From contig NZ_JAVJSC010000002.1 in NCBI RefSeq assembly GCF_040219635.1, positions 372,001-436,000 of the forward strand: 64,000 nucleotides of DNA. Reading direction: 5' to 3'. This document shows positions 8,446 through 17,001 of the stretch, one piece after another. Each line of letters begins with the position of its first letter. Position 1 is the first letter of the stretch. The position numbers and the translations under genes are program-made. This DNA comes from Pyruvatibacter sp. (GTDB lineage Bacteria > Pseudomonadota > Alphaproteobacteria > CGMCC-115125). Under the pieces are notes generated by a model. It searched no databases. It had not been told where the DNA came from and saw only the letters and a program-made list of their open reading frames with translations.

Positions 8446-9057
8446 CTACCGGGCCTTTAGACCGTCAGCAGTATGCGTGCACAGATCATGTATGATCCCG
8501 TCCTTGATGGAATACACCCAGCCATGAACCTCAATGGGGTTATCGCGCTCCCAGGCGTGACGCAGGATCGTTGTGTTGGCCACGTTGCGCACCTGCTCAA
8601 TTACATTGAGTTCGCACAGCCGGTCCACCTTCTGTTCCTCGCTCATGTCAGGCGTAAAGTCAGAGGCATACAGGCGGTGAACATCCCGGATGTGGTGAAG
8701 CCAGTTGTCGATCAGTCCGTGATCCGCTTCGTCGATTGAGGCACGCACACCGCCGCACCCATAGTGACCGCACACAATGATGTGCTTTACGCCCAGCACT
8801 TCCACCGCATACTGAATAACCGACAGGCAGTTGAGGTCAGACGGCACCACTACGTTGGCAATGTTGCGGTGAACAAATACGCCACCTGGCCGCAGATCAA
8901 TGATCTCGTTCGCAGGCACCCGGCTGTCCGCGCAGCCTATCCACAAAAACTCCGGGTTTTGCTGGTCGGCAAGTGATGAAAAGAAGGCCGGGTTTATGCT
9001 CTTCATGCGTTCCGCCCAAAGGCGGTTACGCACAAAAAGGTCAGTGATTTTTGTCAT
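8446..9057 (-). CDS. can: Beta-class carbonic anhydrase
   Basis: This zinc enzyme interconverts CO2 and bicarbonate in the cytoplasm, supplying bicarbonate for carboxylases such as the biotin carboxylase at the right end of the window. The 203-residue product shows all four canonical positions: Cys42, Asp44 and Arg46 in GCADSR, and His98 and Cys101 in CGHYGCGG. The clade signatures FVHRNIANVV and SVIQYAVEVLGVKHI are also present. Length and motifs agree with the beta class B type (E. coli Can-like). It stands alone between the BLUF gene and the amidohydrolase gene. Confidence 0.95.
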   Translation of the reverse strand: MTKITDLFVRNRLWAERMKSINPAFFSSLADQQNPEFLWIGCADSRVPANEIIDLRPGGVFVHRNIANVVVPSDLNCLSVIQYAVEVLGVKHIIVCGHYGCGGVRASIDEADHGLIDNWLHHIRDVHRLYASDFTPDMSEEQKVDRLCELNVIEQVRNVANTTILRHAWERDNPIEVHGWVYSIKDGIIHDLCTHTADGLKAR

Positions 9058-9105
9058 GGCAAAGCATATGCCCGAAAAGGGGGAGGACGAGTACCCATAG
9101 CACCA

Positions 9106-10992
9106 TCAGGCAACAAAAACCCTGCGCCCGCCTGTCCATGTCTCCAGCACACGGATAGCGGAAATCTCGTCTTCCGGCACCATGCGCGGGTCTTTCTCCA
9201 GAATGACAAAATCAGCGAACTTGCCCACTTCAAGCGTCCCCACCTCGTGGTCTGAGTGGCATTGCCAGGCTGCCGTGCGTGTCAGAGCTACAATCGCATC
9301 TTCCACACTCACCCGCTCGTCCGGGTTGAGCACACTTTCAGGCTCCTGCCACATGCGCCGGGTGACAGCATTTTCAATGCAGCGCAATGGCCCCATTTCC
9401 GTCACCGGCTCATCAGAATGCACCGTCCACGGAATACCTGCCTCATCGCACGAGCGCGCCCGCCCAAGCAGGTCTGATTTCTCCGCCCCAAAAATCTCAT
9501 CCCTGAACGCCTTGCCCCAGTAGTGCACATGCCCGATGAGAAAACTTGGCGACAGGCCCAACTCAGCCATCCGCTTGATCTGCTCGTCATGCAACACCGA
9601 GCAATGCTCAATGCGGTAGCGCATGTCGCGTGGCGCACCCGCCGCGTAGGCCGCTTCAAACGCATCCAGTGCATTATCAATCGCCTTGTCGCCATTTGCA
9701 TGAACCACAACCTGCCAGCCCTCAAGCGCACGGCGCGTCACCTGCTCTTTAAGCTCCTGCGCCTCCACATAGGCCAGCCCGTTAAAGTCGCGGCCCAGAT
9801 ACGGCTCGCGCTGTAACCCGGTGCGGCCCTGGTTGGAGCCGTCAGACACAAACTTCCAGCCGGTGGCGCGGGCGTATTCATCACCATCGCCAAACGTCAC
9901 AGTGAAGTCCGGCTGATCCCACAAATGCGCCACCGCGCCAAACAGCGAATAGCGCAGCCGCGTCGTCATATGGCCGGACCTGGCAAACGCCTTGAAGGTA
10001 TCAACCTCGCCCCTGCCCTGAAAACTGCCGGCACCCTGATCGCAGAACGTTGTGATGCCAACACTGTTGGCCTTCTCACACACAGCCTTGCAGGCGGCAG
10101 GAACATCATCCAACGCCATGGCGGTCATGTTGTGCGACACCACCTGGCTAAACGCGGCCCCCCCCTGGCACACGCCATTGAGCGACCCATCCGCGTTGCG
10201 CCCAAACGCTGCCCCATCGGGGTCAGGCGTATTCTCATCAAGCCCAGCGATCTTCAGCGCCGCTGAATTGGCGTAGGCAATATGCAGTGAAGCATTGAAA
10301 ACAACACACGGCACATCGCCGGTGGCAGGGTCGAGCAGATCGCACGTCAGGGCATCCGGGCCATCTTGCAACGACGGGTCGAACTGCCGCGCCATTACCC
10401 ATTCTCCGGGCTTGGCGGCCAAAGCAAGTTTGCCCACGCGCTCCACCACAGCATCCACGGTGGGGCACGCAATGGCGCCTACGTCTTCCAGCCCCGCCAG
10501 CATGGCAATCATAAAGAAGTGCATATGCGGTTCGATGAATCCGGGCAGAATGGTTTTGCCCCTGGCATCCACCACTGTTGCATCATCAGGCATGGCCGCG
10601 CGCACATCGTCGAGCGTCCCTACAGCGACAATCTTTCCGTCATGCACCGCCAGAGCTTCGGCAACAGAGAAACCCGCATCGGCAGTTATGACCGTTGCAT
10701 TTGCAAAAATGGTGTTGGCAACGGCAACAGGCGGCACACCCAGCCTGTCGTTTCGCCAGGCTGCGGCATTCGTCGCAGCAGCCATATACGGCAGCGACAG
10801 TATGCCGACTTCGCCCATCTCTGGTGCGCAACACGGACAGCCAAACAGGTCATTTTCCAGCAGGTGTGCATTGTGCCCCTGCACCACATCGTGCCCCTGC
10901 ACGACATTGTCATGCCCTACATGCGCATCATGACTGCACCGCGCGCTGGCACACACATCGTCCACCACCGGCTTGTCGAGAATATTCGCCAT
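9106..10992 (-). CDS. YtcJ-type metal-dependent amidohydrolase with Cys/His-rich N-terminus
   Basis: A 628-residue member of the amidohydrolase superfamily (amidohydro_3 / YtcJ group), metal-dependent hydrolases of unknown physiological substrate. The core starts near residue 80 (ANTIFANATVITAD), with the HxH metal motif in PGFIEPHMHFF, followed by VVHANGDKAID, RIEHCSVL and HSDEPVTEMGPL. Unusual is the first 60 residues: Cys14, Cys19, His21, His24, His27, His34, His40, His43, Cys52, Cys54 and Cys55, including an imperfect repeat VQGHD/VQGHN. This looks like a metal-binding extension and is not part of the family core. The ATG at 10990-10992 has an AAGAGG ribosome site; an upstream-extended frame lacks one. 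Confidence 0.85.
   Translation of the reverse strand: MANILDKPVVDDVCASARCSHDAHVGHDNVVQGHDVVQGHNAHLLENDLFGCPCCAPEMGEVGILSLPYMAAATNAAAWRNDRLGVPPVAVANTIFANATVITADAGFSVAEALAVHDGKIVAVGTLDDVRAAMPDDATVVDARGKTILPGFIEPHMHFFMIAMLAGLEDVGAIACPTVDAVVERVGKLALAAKPGEWVMARQFDPSLQDGPDALTCDLLDPATGDVPCVVFNASLHIAYANSAALKIAGLDENTPDPDGAAFGRNADGSLNGVCQGGAAFSQVVSHNMTAMALDDVPAACKAVCEKANSVGITTFCDQGAGSFQGRGEVDTFKAFARSGHMTTRLRYSLFGAVAHLWDQPDFTVTFGDGDEYARATGWKFVSDGSNQGRTGLQREPYLGRDFNGLAYVEAQELKEQVTRRALEGWQVVVHANGDKAIDNALDAFEAAYAAGAPRDMRYRIEHCSVLHDEQIKRMAELGLSPSFLIGHVHYWGKAFRDEIFGAEKSDLLGRARSCDEAGIPWTVHSDEPVTEMGPLRCIENAVTRRMWQEPESVLNPDERVSVEDAIVALTRTAAWQCHSDHEVGTLEVGKFADFVILEKDPRMVPEDEISAIRVLETWTGGRRVFVA
10871..10906. repeat. 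Two-copy 18-bp tandem repeat inside the amidohydrolase gene
   Basis: Two near-identical 18-base units (10871-10888 and 10889-10906, core GTGCCCCTGCAC) lie in frame in the N-terminal extension and encode the VQGH[DN] repeat. Because the unit is a multiple of three, copy-number change would alter the number of His residues without a frameshift. Confidence 0.75.
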
Positions 10993-11103
10993 AGACCTCT
11001 TGCCCCCAGTCCCGCTTATTGCGTTATTGTTTAGCTTCAACACTGCCACGGGCGACCCTTGCCATAAAGTCCCCCGTGCATTTGGCCGGAAAAAGCGCCG
11101 CAA

Positions 11104-12450
11104 ATGAGTATCGCTACCTCAACACCCACTTTGCCCCACTGGTCGTCGCGGCTGATGTTTATTTTTGCCGCGTCCGGCTCCGCCGTCGGCCTCGGCAATA
11201 TCTGGAAGTTTCCTTACATTGTCGGCGAGAACGGCGGCGGTGCATTTGTGTTGCTCTATCTCGCCTGCCTCATCGGGCTGGGAGTGCCGCTGTTGATCGG
11301 CGAGATAATGATCGGCCGCAAGGGTGGCGAATACCCAGCGCGCGCCTTTTTGCGGACCGCAAAAGAAAAAGCCATGTCATCTGCCTGGGGAGGGCTTGGC
11401 GCTCTGGGCGCACTGATCGCGCTTCTTATTCTGGCGTTCTACAGCGTCGTCTCCGGGTGGGTCGGCATTTATGCGGTGGATTTTGGCATCGCCGCCCTGG
11501 GAGGCGACGCCGCGCGCAGCGGTGCAGACGCATTTGGCGCGATGTTGGCAGACCCGGTCCTGCAACTCATCGCCGTCACCATCATCACCATAACGGCGGG
11601 CATCGTGGTGTATTTCGATGTCACACGCGGCGTGCAGAGCGTCATGCGCTATGTCGCGCCCCTGTTTGCTGTTCTGCTGATCGTCATGCTGGTGCTCGTC
11701 GCCGCCAACACCGGCGAGTTTGGTGCAGCCCTCGCCTACATGTTCGCCCCTGATTTTTCAGCCCTGTCCCCCGCAGCGTTCGGTGAGGCACTGGGCCACG
11801 CTTTCTTTACCCTGAGCGTTGGCATGTGCGGCATGTTGATTTACGGCGCGTATCTGGATGACGGTGCCAACGTGCCGCGCCTTGGCTTTGCTGTTGCAGC
11901 TATCGACACGGCCATTGCGTTTGCAGCAGCTCTCATCATATTTCCCATCGTTTTTGCGTTTGACCTTGAAGCCAGCGCGGGACCGGGCCTGCTGTTCATT
12001 GCATTGCCTCAGGGCTTTGGGCTTCTGCCCTCGGGCAACTGGTTGGGCTTTGCCTTCTTCACAGCCACATTCCTCGCCGCGTTCTCATCACTCATTGCGC
12101 TGCTCATCATCGCGCGCCACTGGATAGATGAAGTCACACCGCTGGGGGGCGCGGGTGCAACTCTGATAGCAACAGCACTCACATGGCTGGGTGGCATGGC
12201 TGTAACCCTCTCGCTCAATGCGTGGGATCACATCACGATACTGGGGCTTGGCCTGCTTGATTTCCTCGATGAAACCACGTCCGCCTGGTTGCTGCCTGCC
12301 AGCGGCCTGGGCATGGCCATCTTCGCCAGCCGCGCCATTGTGCCGGGACTGGGTGATGGTCCCGTCAAAACGTACCTCACCATCTGCCTGCGCTACGTCG
12401 CGCCGCTGGGCATTGTTATTCTGGTGGTGTCAAAGTTTGTCGATATCTAG
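11104..12450 (+). CDS. Sodium-dependent transporter of the NSS/SNF family
   Basis: An integral membrane sodium symporter (neurotransmitter:sodium symporter family, LeuT fold), typically carrying amino acids. The 448-residue product opens with the diagnostic TM1 sequence AASGSAVGLGNIWKFPYIVG, then ENGGGAFVLLYL, which together form sodium and substrate sites. About 11 hydrophobic helices are present, the number seen in several bacterial members. The substrate is unknown. It is divergent from the amidohydrolase gene across 111 bases, which hold both promoters. Its TAG stop shares CTAG with the convergent DUF1801 gene. Confidence 0.92.
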   Translation: MSIATSTPTLPHWSSRLMFIFAASGSAVGLGNIWKFPYIVGENGGGAFVLLYLACLIGLGVPLLIGEIMIGRKGGEYPARAFLRTAKEKAMSSAWGGLGALGALIALLILAFYSVVSGWVGIYAVDFGIAALGGDAARSGADAFGAMLADPVLQLIAVTIITITAGIVVYFDVTRGVQSVMRYVAPLFAVLLIVMLVLVAANTGEFGAALAYMFAPDFSALSPAAFGEALGHAFFTLSVGMCGMLIYGAYLDDGANVPRLGFAVAAIDTAIAFAAALIIFPIVFAFDLEASAGPGLLFIALPQGFGLLPSGNWLGFAFFTATFLAAFSSLIALLIIARHWIDEVTPLGGAGATLIATALTWLGGMAVTLSLNAWDHITILGLGLLDFLDETTSAWLLPASGLGMAIFASRAIVPGLGDGPVKTYLTICLRYVAPLGIVILVVSKFVDI

Positions 12451-12881
12451 CGCGATGCAGCCTTGTTGGCCGCACGTTTGGTCGCGTGATAGCTCAGCGC
12501 CATCGCGATGCAATGCCGCAGTTCGGCGTCGGGAAACGGCTTCCTGAGATCAACAAGAAGTGCGCGGTTGCCTTCAAACCCGAACGCATCCGCATAGATT
12601 TCGCGAAACGTCTCAACAAGCGTGGTCTGGCAATGAAAATAGAGCCCCAAAAGCGGTGGGTTGGCACTTGCCACCCCCATGCGCACAGTGGTGCCCACGC
12701 GGGGTCTGGCTGGCAGAAATGACATCTGCCCCCACTTGAGCGTCTCAACCACGCCACCCGTCGCAGCAATGTCAGCAGCAACCTCATGAACCAGTGTCCG
12801 TATGCGGGTAAGAGCAGGCTTCGCCGCCTTGGGTGCTGCAGCCAGAACCGCATCAAAGTCTGCATTTGGTTTTTTGCTCAT
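12447..12881 (-). CDS. DUF1801 (YdhG-like) protein
   Basis: A 144-residue cytoplasmic protein of the DUF1801 family, whose function is not established. The family pattern is visible: a basic N-terminus, a helix RIRTLVHEVAADI, then VVETLKWGQMSFLP, GLYFHCQTTLVETFREIY and NRALLVDLRKPFPDAELRHCIAMAL. The C-terminus is basic (ATKRAANKAASR). It overlaps the stop of the NSS transporter by four bases and is followed upstream by the 18-bp minisatellite. Confidence 0.85.
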   Translation of the reverse strand: MSKKPNADFDAVLAAAPKAAKPALTRIRTLVHEVAADIAATGGVVETLKWGQMSFLPARPRVGTTVRMGVASANPPLLGLYFHCQTTLVETFREIYADAFGFEGNRALLVDLRKPFPDAELRHCIAMALSYHATKRAANKAASR

Positions 12882-12906
12882 CCCACAACCCTAAGTCCAC
12901 ACCTCC

Positions 12907-12996
12907 CGGGATGAAAGCAGGGGCCGGGACGAAGGCTGGGGCCGGGACGAAAGCTGGGGCCGGGACGAAAGCTGGGGCCGGAACGAAAGCTGGGGA
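12907..12996. repeat. 18-bp minisatellite, five copies
   Basis: Five head-to-tail 18-base units (12907-12924, 12925-12942, 12943-12960, 12961-12978, 12979-12996), consensus CGGGACGAAAGCTGGGGC. Units 3 and 4 are identical and the outer copies carry one to three changes. The run ends in GGGAATGACAG. It occupies the gap between the DUF1801 and dioxygenase genes. There are no spacers, so it is not a CRISPR array. Reading frames through it (repeats of AFVP or SSRP) are artefacts of the repeat. Confidence 0.92.
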
Positions 12997-13061
12997 ATGA
13001 CAGGTGGTGGAGAAACAGGCAAACTTGGCAAAAATAAAAGTCGGCAAAGGGAAACCCCATC

Positions 13062-13910
13062 ATGATTTCTGTGAAACCAACCGGCGAGGCTTGCGGTGCA
13101 TTCGTCACCGGCCTCGACCTGACAAAACCGCTGGATGCAAAAACCGTTGCCGATATACGCACCGCGTGGCTTGAGCACCACGTGCTGGCGTTTCCCGATC
13201 AGCCCATGACTGACGACGATCTGGAACGGTTCACGCTGTATTTTGGCGACTTCGGGCACGACCCGTTTTTTGCCCCCATTGATGGCCGCAAGAACATTGC
13301 CGCCATTGTTCGTCGCGCAGATGAAAAATCGCCCCTGTTTGCCGAAGGCTGGCACACCGACTGGAGCTTTCAGGAAAAGCCCCCCATCGGCACCTGCCTC
13401 ATGGGCATCACCATTCCGCCCCAGGGCGGCGACACATTTTTCGCCAATCAGCATATGGCCTATGACCACCTGCCTGCTGACCTCAGGGCCGACGTGGAAG
13501 GTGCCATCGCCATCCACTCCGCCGAAACGGCCTACGCACCGGACGGCATGTATGGTCAGGAGAAAGACGCCGAACAGGATCGCTCCATGCGGATCATCAG
13601 TTCAGAGGAAGCCCGCCTGAAGCACGAGCACCCGCTGGTTCGTCCGCACACGGAAACCGGCCGCCCGGCATTGTTTTCAACCTTCGGCTATATTCAGGGC
13701 TTCAAGGGTATGGACCCCGACAAAAGCAACGACCTGCTGGTGCGTCTTTACGCTCACCAGACTCAGGACAAGTTTGTGTATCGCCATAAATGGAAGCCCA
13801 ACATGCTGGTGATGTGGGACAACCGCTGCCTGCTGCACCGCGCCAGCGGCGGCTATGACGGCCACGACCGCCTGCTCCACCGCACCACCATTTCCCAGCG
13901 CGCCGCCTGA
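13062..13910 (+). CDS. TauD/TfdA-family Fe(II)/2-oxoglutarate dioxygenase
   Basis: A 282-residue cytoplasmic dioxygenase of the TauD/TfdA family, which hydroxylates a small substrate using 2-oxoglutarate and O2, often cleaving off sulfite, or acting on a phenoxyacid or carnitine-type compound. The iron triad is visible: His98 and Asp100 in GWHTDWSF and His259 in NRCLLHRAS. The 2-oxoglutarate arginine is probably Arg274 in LLHRTTI. The length is typical. No sulfonate or phosphonate genes are adjacent, so the substrate is unknown. An AAAGGGAAA ribosome site precedes the ATG. Confidence 0.9.
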   Translation: MISVKPTGEACGAFVTGLDLTKPLDAKTVADIRTAWLEHHVLAFPDQPMTDDDLERFTLYFGDFGHDPFFAPIDGRKNIAAIVRRADEKSPLFAEGWHTDWSFQEKPPIGTCLMGITIPPQGGDTFFANQHMAYDHLPADLRADVEGAIAIHSAETAYAPDGMYGQEKDAEQDRSMRIISSEEARLKHEHPLVRPHTETGRPALFSTFGYIQGFKGMDPDKSNDLLVRLYAHQTQDKFVYRHKWKPNMLVMWDNRCLLHRASGGYDGHDRLLHRTTISQRAA

Positions 13911-13994
13911 GCCAAAACACTCAGATCAGCGTTTTTGCCGCCGGGCAAAGATTGCATCTTGAAAAACCACAGCTTCCCGCGTATCCCCGGCGGT

Positions 13995-14085
13995 GGAGAG
14001 GTGGCCGAGTGGTCGAAGGCGCTCCCCTGCTAAGGGAGTATACGTCAAAAGCGTATCGAGGGTTCGAATCCCTTCCTCTCCGCCA
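13995..14085 (+). tRNA. tRNA-Ser (anticodon GCU)
   Basis: A 91-base tRNA with a long variable arm, as expected for serine. The acceptor stem GGAGAGG (13995-14001) pairs with CCTCTCC (14075-14081), followed by discriminator G and an encoded CCA (14083-14085). The anticodon stem is CTCCC/GGGAG around loop CTGCTAA, with anticodon GCT at 14029-14031, reading AGC and AGU. The T arm contains GGTTCGAATCC. It lies between the dioxygenase gene and copA. Confidence 0.97.
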
Positions 14086-14103
14086 GTTTCCAGGATGAAG
14101 CGC

Positions 14104-16353
14104 TCACAACCGCACGCCGCGTAGCCGCAATGCGTTGCTGATGACGCTGACAGAGCTGAGGCTCATGGCGGCGGCGGCGATCATCGGGCTGAGCAGCAGG
14201 CCGAACCAGGGATACAGGATGCCAGCTGCGACCGGCACACCCAAAGCATTATAGACAAATGCAAAAAACAGGTTCTGTCGGATATTGCGCATGGTCGCGC
14301 GGCTCAACGTATACGCCTTGGCCAGACTTGTAAGATCGCCCCCCACCAGCGTGACACCGGCGCTTTGCATGGCAACGTCGGTGCCCGTACCCATGGCAAC
14401 GCCAACATCAGCCTGGGCCAGTGCGGGCGCATCATTGATACCATCCCCCGCCATGGCAACGATGGCCCCGGCCTCCTGAAGTTCGCGTATGATACGGTTT
14501 TTGTCTTCGGGCAGAACATCGGCATGAATCTCGTCCATGCCAAGTTGCGCACCAATGGCGTGCGCAGTTGCCGCGCTGTCACCCGTCAGCATGATGATAC
14601 GAAGCCCGGCCTCATGCAGCGCAGCAAGTGCTGCAGGCGTGGTTTCCTTTATCGGGTCAGCGACACCGACAAGGCCCGCAAGTACGCCGTCGATGCTGAC
14701 ATACATCACTGTCTGGCCCTGGGCGCGGGCGCGCTCGGCCCTTGCAGCCCATCGCGCGTCAATTTCAAACAATCGCTGCATCATGGCCTGATTGCCAACC
14801 GCAACCTCACGCCCGGCAACATGACCGGACACGCCGCGCCCTGTGACAGTGACGAAGTTTGTTACGTCGTCACATACAATGCCGCGTTGCTGCGCGGCTT
14901 CAACAATCGCGGCTGCAAGCGGATGCTCGCTTGCCCGCTCAAGTGAGGCTGCAAAGCGCAGCAACTCGGTATCAGTGACGTCGGCTACAGGTTCCACCAT
15001 GACAAGCTCCGGGCGTCCCTGCGTGAGGGTGCCGGTCTTGTCCACAACAATTGTATCCACACGTTCGAACGTTTCGAGTGCTTCAGCATTCTTTATGAGA
15101 ATACCGTTCTGCGCTCCCTTTCCGGTTCCCACCATGATGGACATCGGTGTTGCCAGCCCCAGCGCACACGGACACGCAATGATGAGCACCGCCACCGCGT
15201 TGACCAACCCATAAACCATTGCGGGATCAGGCCCCCACAGGGACCACACGGCAAATGTCACAATCGCCACGGCAATGACCACGGGCACAAACACACCAGC
15301 CACAGTATCCACGAGCCGCTGTATGGGTGCCCGGCTGCGCTGAGCCTCAGCCACCATCCGCACGATTTGCGATAGAAGCGTGTCGTCTCCCACTCGCGTT
15401 GCCCGCATGGTGAAACCGCCCGCCTGATTGACGGTGCCGCCGGTAACCTGGTCGCCCGTGCCTTTCTGCACAGGCATCGGCTCACCGGTCACCATCGCTT
15501 CGTCAAGCGTGCTGCGACCTTCTTCGATGACGCCGTCCACCGGCACTTTTTCACCAGGCCTGACGCGCAGCAAATCATTCAGGGCGAGATCGTCAAGCGG
15601 CACATCACGCTCAGACCCATCGTTGCCGATGCGCCGGGCAAAGGGAGGAGCCAACTCAAGAAGCGCGCGGATGGCACCGGATGTGGCACTGCGGGCGCGC
15701 AACTCAAGCACCTGCCCCAGCAGCACAAGCGTCGTGATGACGGCAGCCGCTTCAAAGTAAACACCAACGCGCCCATCGCCCCCGCGAAACGATGCCGGAA
15801 AAACCCCCGGCACAAGCATGGCCACCAGACTGAAAACAAAGGCGACGGACACACCAAGCCCGATAAGCGTGAACATGTTGAGGTTCATCGTGCGCACAGA
15901 CTGAACCCCGCGCACAAAAAACGGCCAGCCACCCCACAGCACCACCGGCGTTGCAAGAAGTGCCTGAAGCCACTGCCCCGCCGCCGGACTGACGAGGCCA
16001 TCAAACGGCTTGCCGGGAAGCATATCGCCCATCGCATAGACAAACAGCGGAAACGACAATGCCGCGCTTACCCAAAAGCGCCGCGTCATGTCGTCCAGTT
16101 CTGTTGTGTCTTCCTCAACGGCGGGAATGCCCTCTGCTTCAAGTGCCATACCGCACAAGGGGCACGCCCCCGGTCCAGGTTGACGAACCTCCGGGTGCAT
16201 CGGGCACGTATAGACCTGACCGCCATACCCGTCAGGCACCACATCGTATTTTCCAGCAGGCTCACCCGGCGGGCGTGAACTGCCGTGACAACAGCCATGG
16301 GACGCATCATCGTGACACGGGTGGGACGTTTCATGAGAGGTCTGAGATGTCAT
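14104..16353 (-). CDS. copA: Copper-exporting P1B-type ATPase
   Basis: A 749-residue heavy-metal ATPase that pumps Cu(I) out of the cytoplasm. The N-terminus is rich in His and Cys (SHETSHPCHDDASHGCCHG) and is followed by a heavy-metal-binding domain YTCPMHPEV ... GACPLCGMAL instead of classical CxxC HMA domains. Eight membrane helices follow. The transport motif is ACPCALGLATP, the phosphorylation site is DKTGTLTQG, and the hinge is AGDGINDAPALAQA. SEHPLAAA carries the P1B-specific HP pair. The ATG at 16351-16353 follows an AGGCGG ribosome site and lies downstream of the CueR-type promoter at 16404-16434. cueR lies immediately upstream on the same strand. Confidence 0.94.
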   Translation of the reverse strand: MTSQTSHETSHPCHDDASHGCCHGSSRPPGEPAGKYDVVPDGYGGQVYTCPMHPEVRQPGPGACPLCGMALEAEGIPAVEEDTTELDDMTRRFWVSAALSFPLFVYAMGDMLPGKPFDGLVSPAAGQWLQALLATPVVLWGGWPFFVRGVQSVRTMNLNMFTLIGLGVSVAFVFSLVAMLVPGVFPASFRGGDGRVGVYFEAAAVITTLVLLGQVLELRARSATSGAIRALLELAPPFARRIGNDGSERDVPLDDLALNDLLRVRPGEKVPVDGVIEEGRSTLDEAMVTGEPMPVQKGTGDQVTGGTVNQAGGFTMRATRVGDDTLLSQIVRMVAEAQRSRAPIQRLVDTVAGVFVPVVIAVAIVTFAVWSLWGPDPAMVYGLVNAVAVLIIACPCALGLATPMSIMVGTGKGAQNGILIKNAEALETFERVDTIVVDKTGTLTQGRPELVMVEPVADVTDTELLRFAASLERASEHPLAAAIVEAAQQRGIVCDDVTNFVTVTGRGVSGHVAGREVAVGNQAMMQRLFEIDARWAARAERARAQGQTVMYVSIDGVLAGLVGVADPIKETTPAALAALHEAGLRIIMLTGDSAATAHAIGAQLGMDEIHADVLPEDKNRIIRELQEAGAIVAMAGDGINDAPALAQADVGVAMGTGTDVAMQSAGVTLVGGDLTSLAKAYTLSRATMRNIRQNLFFAFVYNALGVPVAAGILYPWFGLLLSPMIAAAAMSLSSVSVISNALRLRGVRL

Positions 16354-16403
16354 AGCGCCGCCTGTCAATTCGCACACCCATACGGATGCGCTTCTGACTG
16401 ACA

Positions 16404-16434
16404 ACTCTGCACCTTCCCGTGACTGGAAGGTCAA
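16404..16434 (-). promoter_or_regulatory. CueR-type operator/promoter of copA
   Basis: On the minus strand the sequence reads TTGACC (-35, plus-strand 16429-16434), then 19 bases, then CAGAGT (-10, 16404-16409). The 19-base spacer is the hallmark of MerR-family promoters. Overlapping the spacer is a perfect 7-7-7 dyad ACCTTCC-N7-GGAAGGT at 16411-16431, the same arrangement as known CueR operators. This fixes copA transcription to start downstream, near 16397, and supports the 16353 start codon. Confidence 0.9.
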
Positions 16435-16466
16435 GGCCTGTGTGAGCGCGCGGCTGTGAAGGCTGA

Positions 16467-16871
16467 CTAGCGCCCCGCCAGATCATCCAGAATCGGACAA
16501 TTCGGACGATTGTTGCCCTGGCAACTGCCGGCAAGGTGCAGCAGTGTGTTGGCCATCCCTTCCAGCTCGTCGATTTTCGCCCGCAGTTCTTCCACATGCG
16601 CCAGCGCAAGTGCCTTGACGTCTGCGCTTGCCCGGTCGCGGTCCTGCCACAGTGTGAGAAGCTGCGTTACTTCCTTGACCGAAAATCCAAGGCCCCGCGC
16701 CCGCCGAATGAACCTTAATGTGTGGATGTCCGCTTCCTCATAGACGCGATATCCAGCACTCGTGCGACTGACTTCAGGTATCAACCCGATGCTTTCGTAG
16801 TAACGAATGTTCTTGGCGGAAACGCCGGATGCTTTTGCCGCTTCACCAATGTTCATGGGTGCATTGCTCAC
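16467..16871 (-). CDS. cueR: Copper-responsive MerR-family regulator CueR
   Basis: A 134-residue MerR-type activator. The N-terminal winged helix-turn-helix reads MNIGEAAKASGVSAKNIRYYE and IPEVSRTSAGYRVYEEADI, followed by a long dimerisation helix (about 75-110). The metal loop is C117-QGNNRPN-C125, a CX7C spacing matching the two Cu(I)-binding cysteines of CueR. With copA directly downstream and a matching operator between them, regulation of copA by Cu(I) is a firm inference. Divergent mscL starts 130 bases away. Confidence 0.94.
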   Translation of the reverse strand: MSNAPMNIGEAAKASGVSAKNIRYYESIGLIPEVSRTSAGYRVYEEADIHTLRFIRRARGLGFSVKEVTQLLTLWQDRDRASADVKALALAHVEELRAKIDELEGMANTLLHLAGSCQGNNRPNCPILDDLAGR

Positions 16872-17001
16872 AGTTTCTGATCGCGGACGATGAGCGTAAT
16901 ACTACCAGAATTAGACCTGACTTACGCCCCCACCCCATCCACGGCATACTTGTCCACGCGACTGAGTCGTCCATCAAGGCGTCCAACGGGGGGAGCAACC
17001 C

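Noticed and set aside
12907..12996. Possible CRISPR array
   Set aside because: Units are contiguous with no spacers and only 18 bases long.
12853..13517. Frames with AFVPAP or SSRPQ repeats
   Set aside because: They are produced by translating the 18-bp minisatellite; no start site or family supports them.
13995..14085. Integrated element at tRNA-Ser
   Set aside because: No integrase, direct repeat of the tRNA 3' end or compositional break was seen on either side.
9106..16871. A metal-resistance island linking the amidohydrolase, NSS transporter and copA
   Set aside because: The genes are on different strands, separated by a tRNA, a dioxygenase and DUF1801, with no shared regulatory site; only cueR-copA is a supported module.
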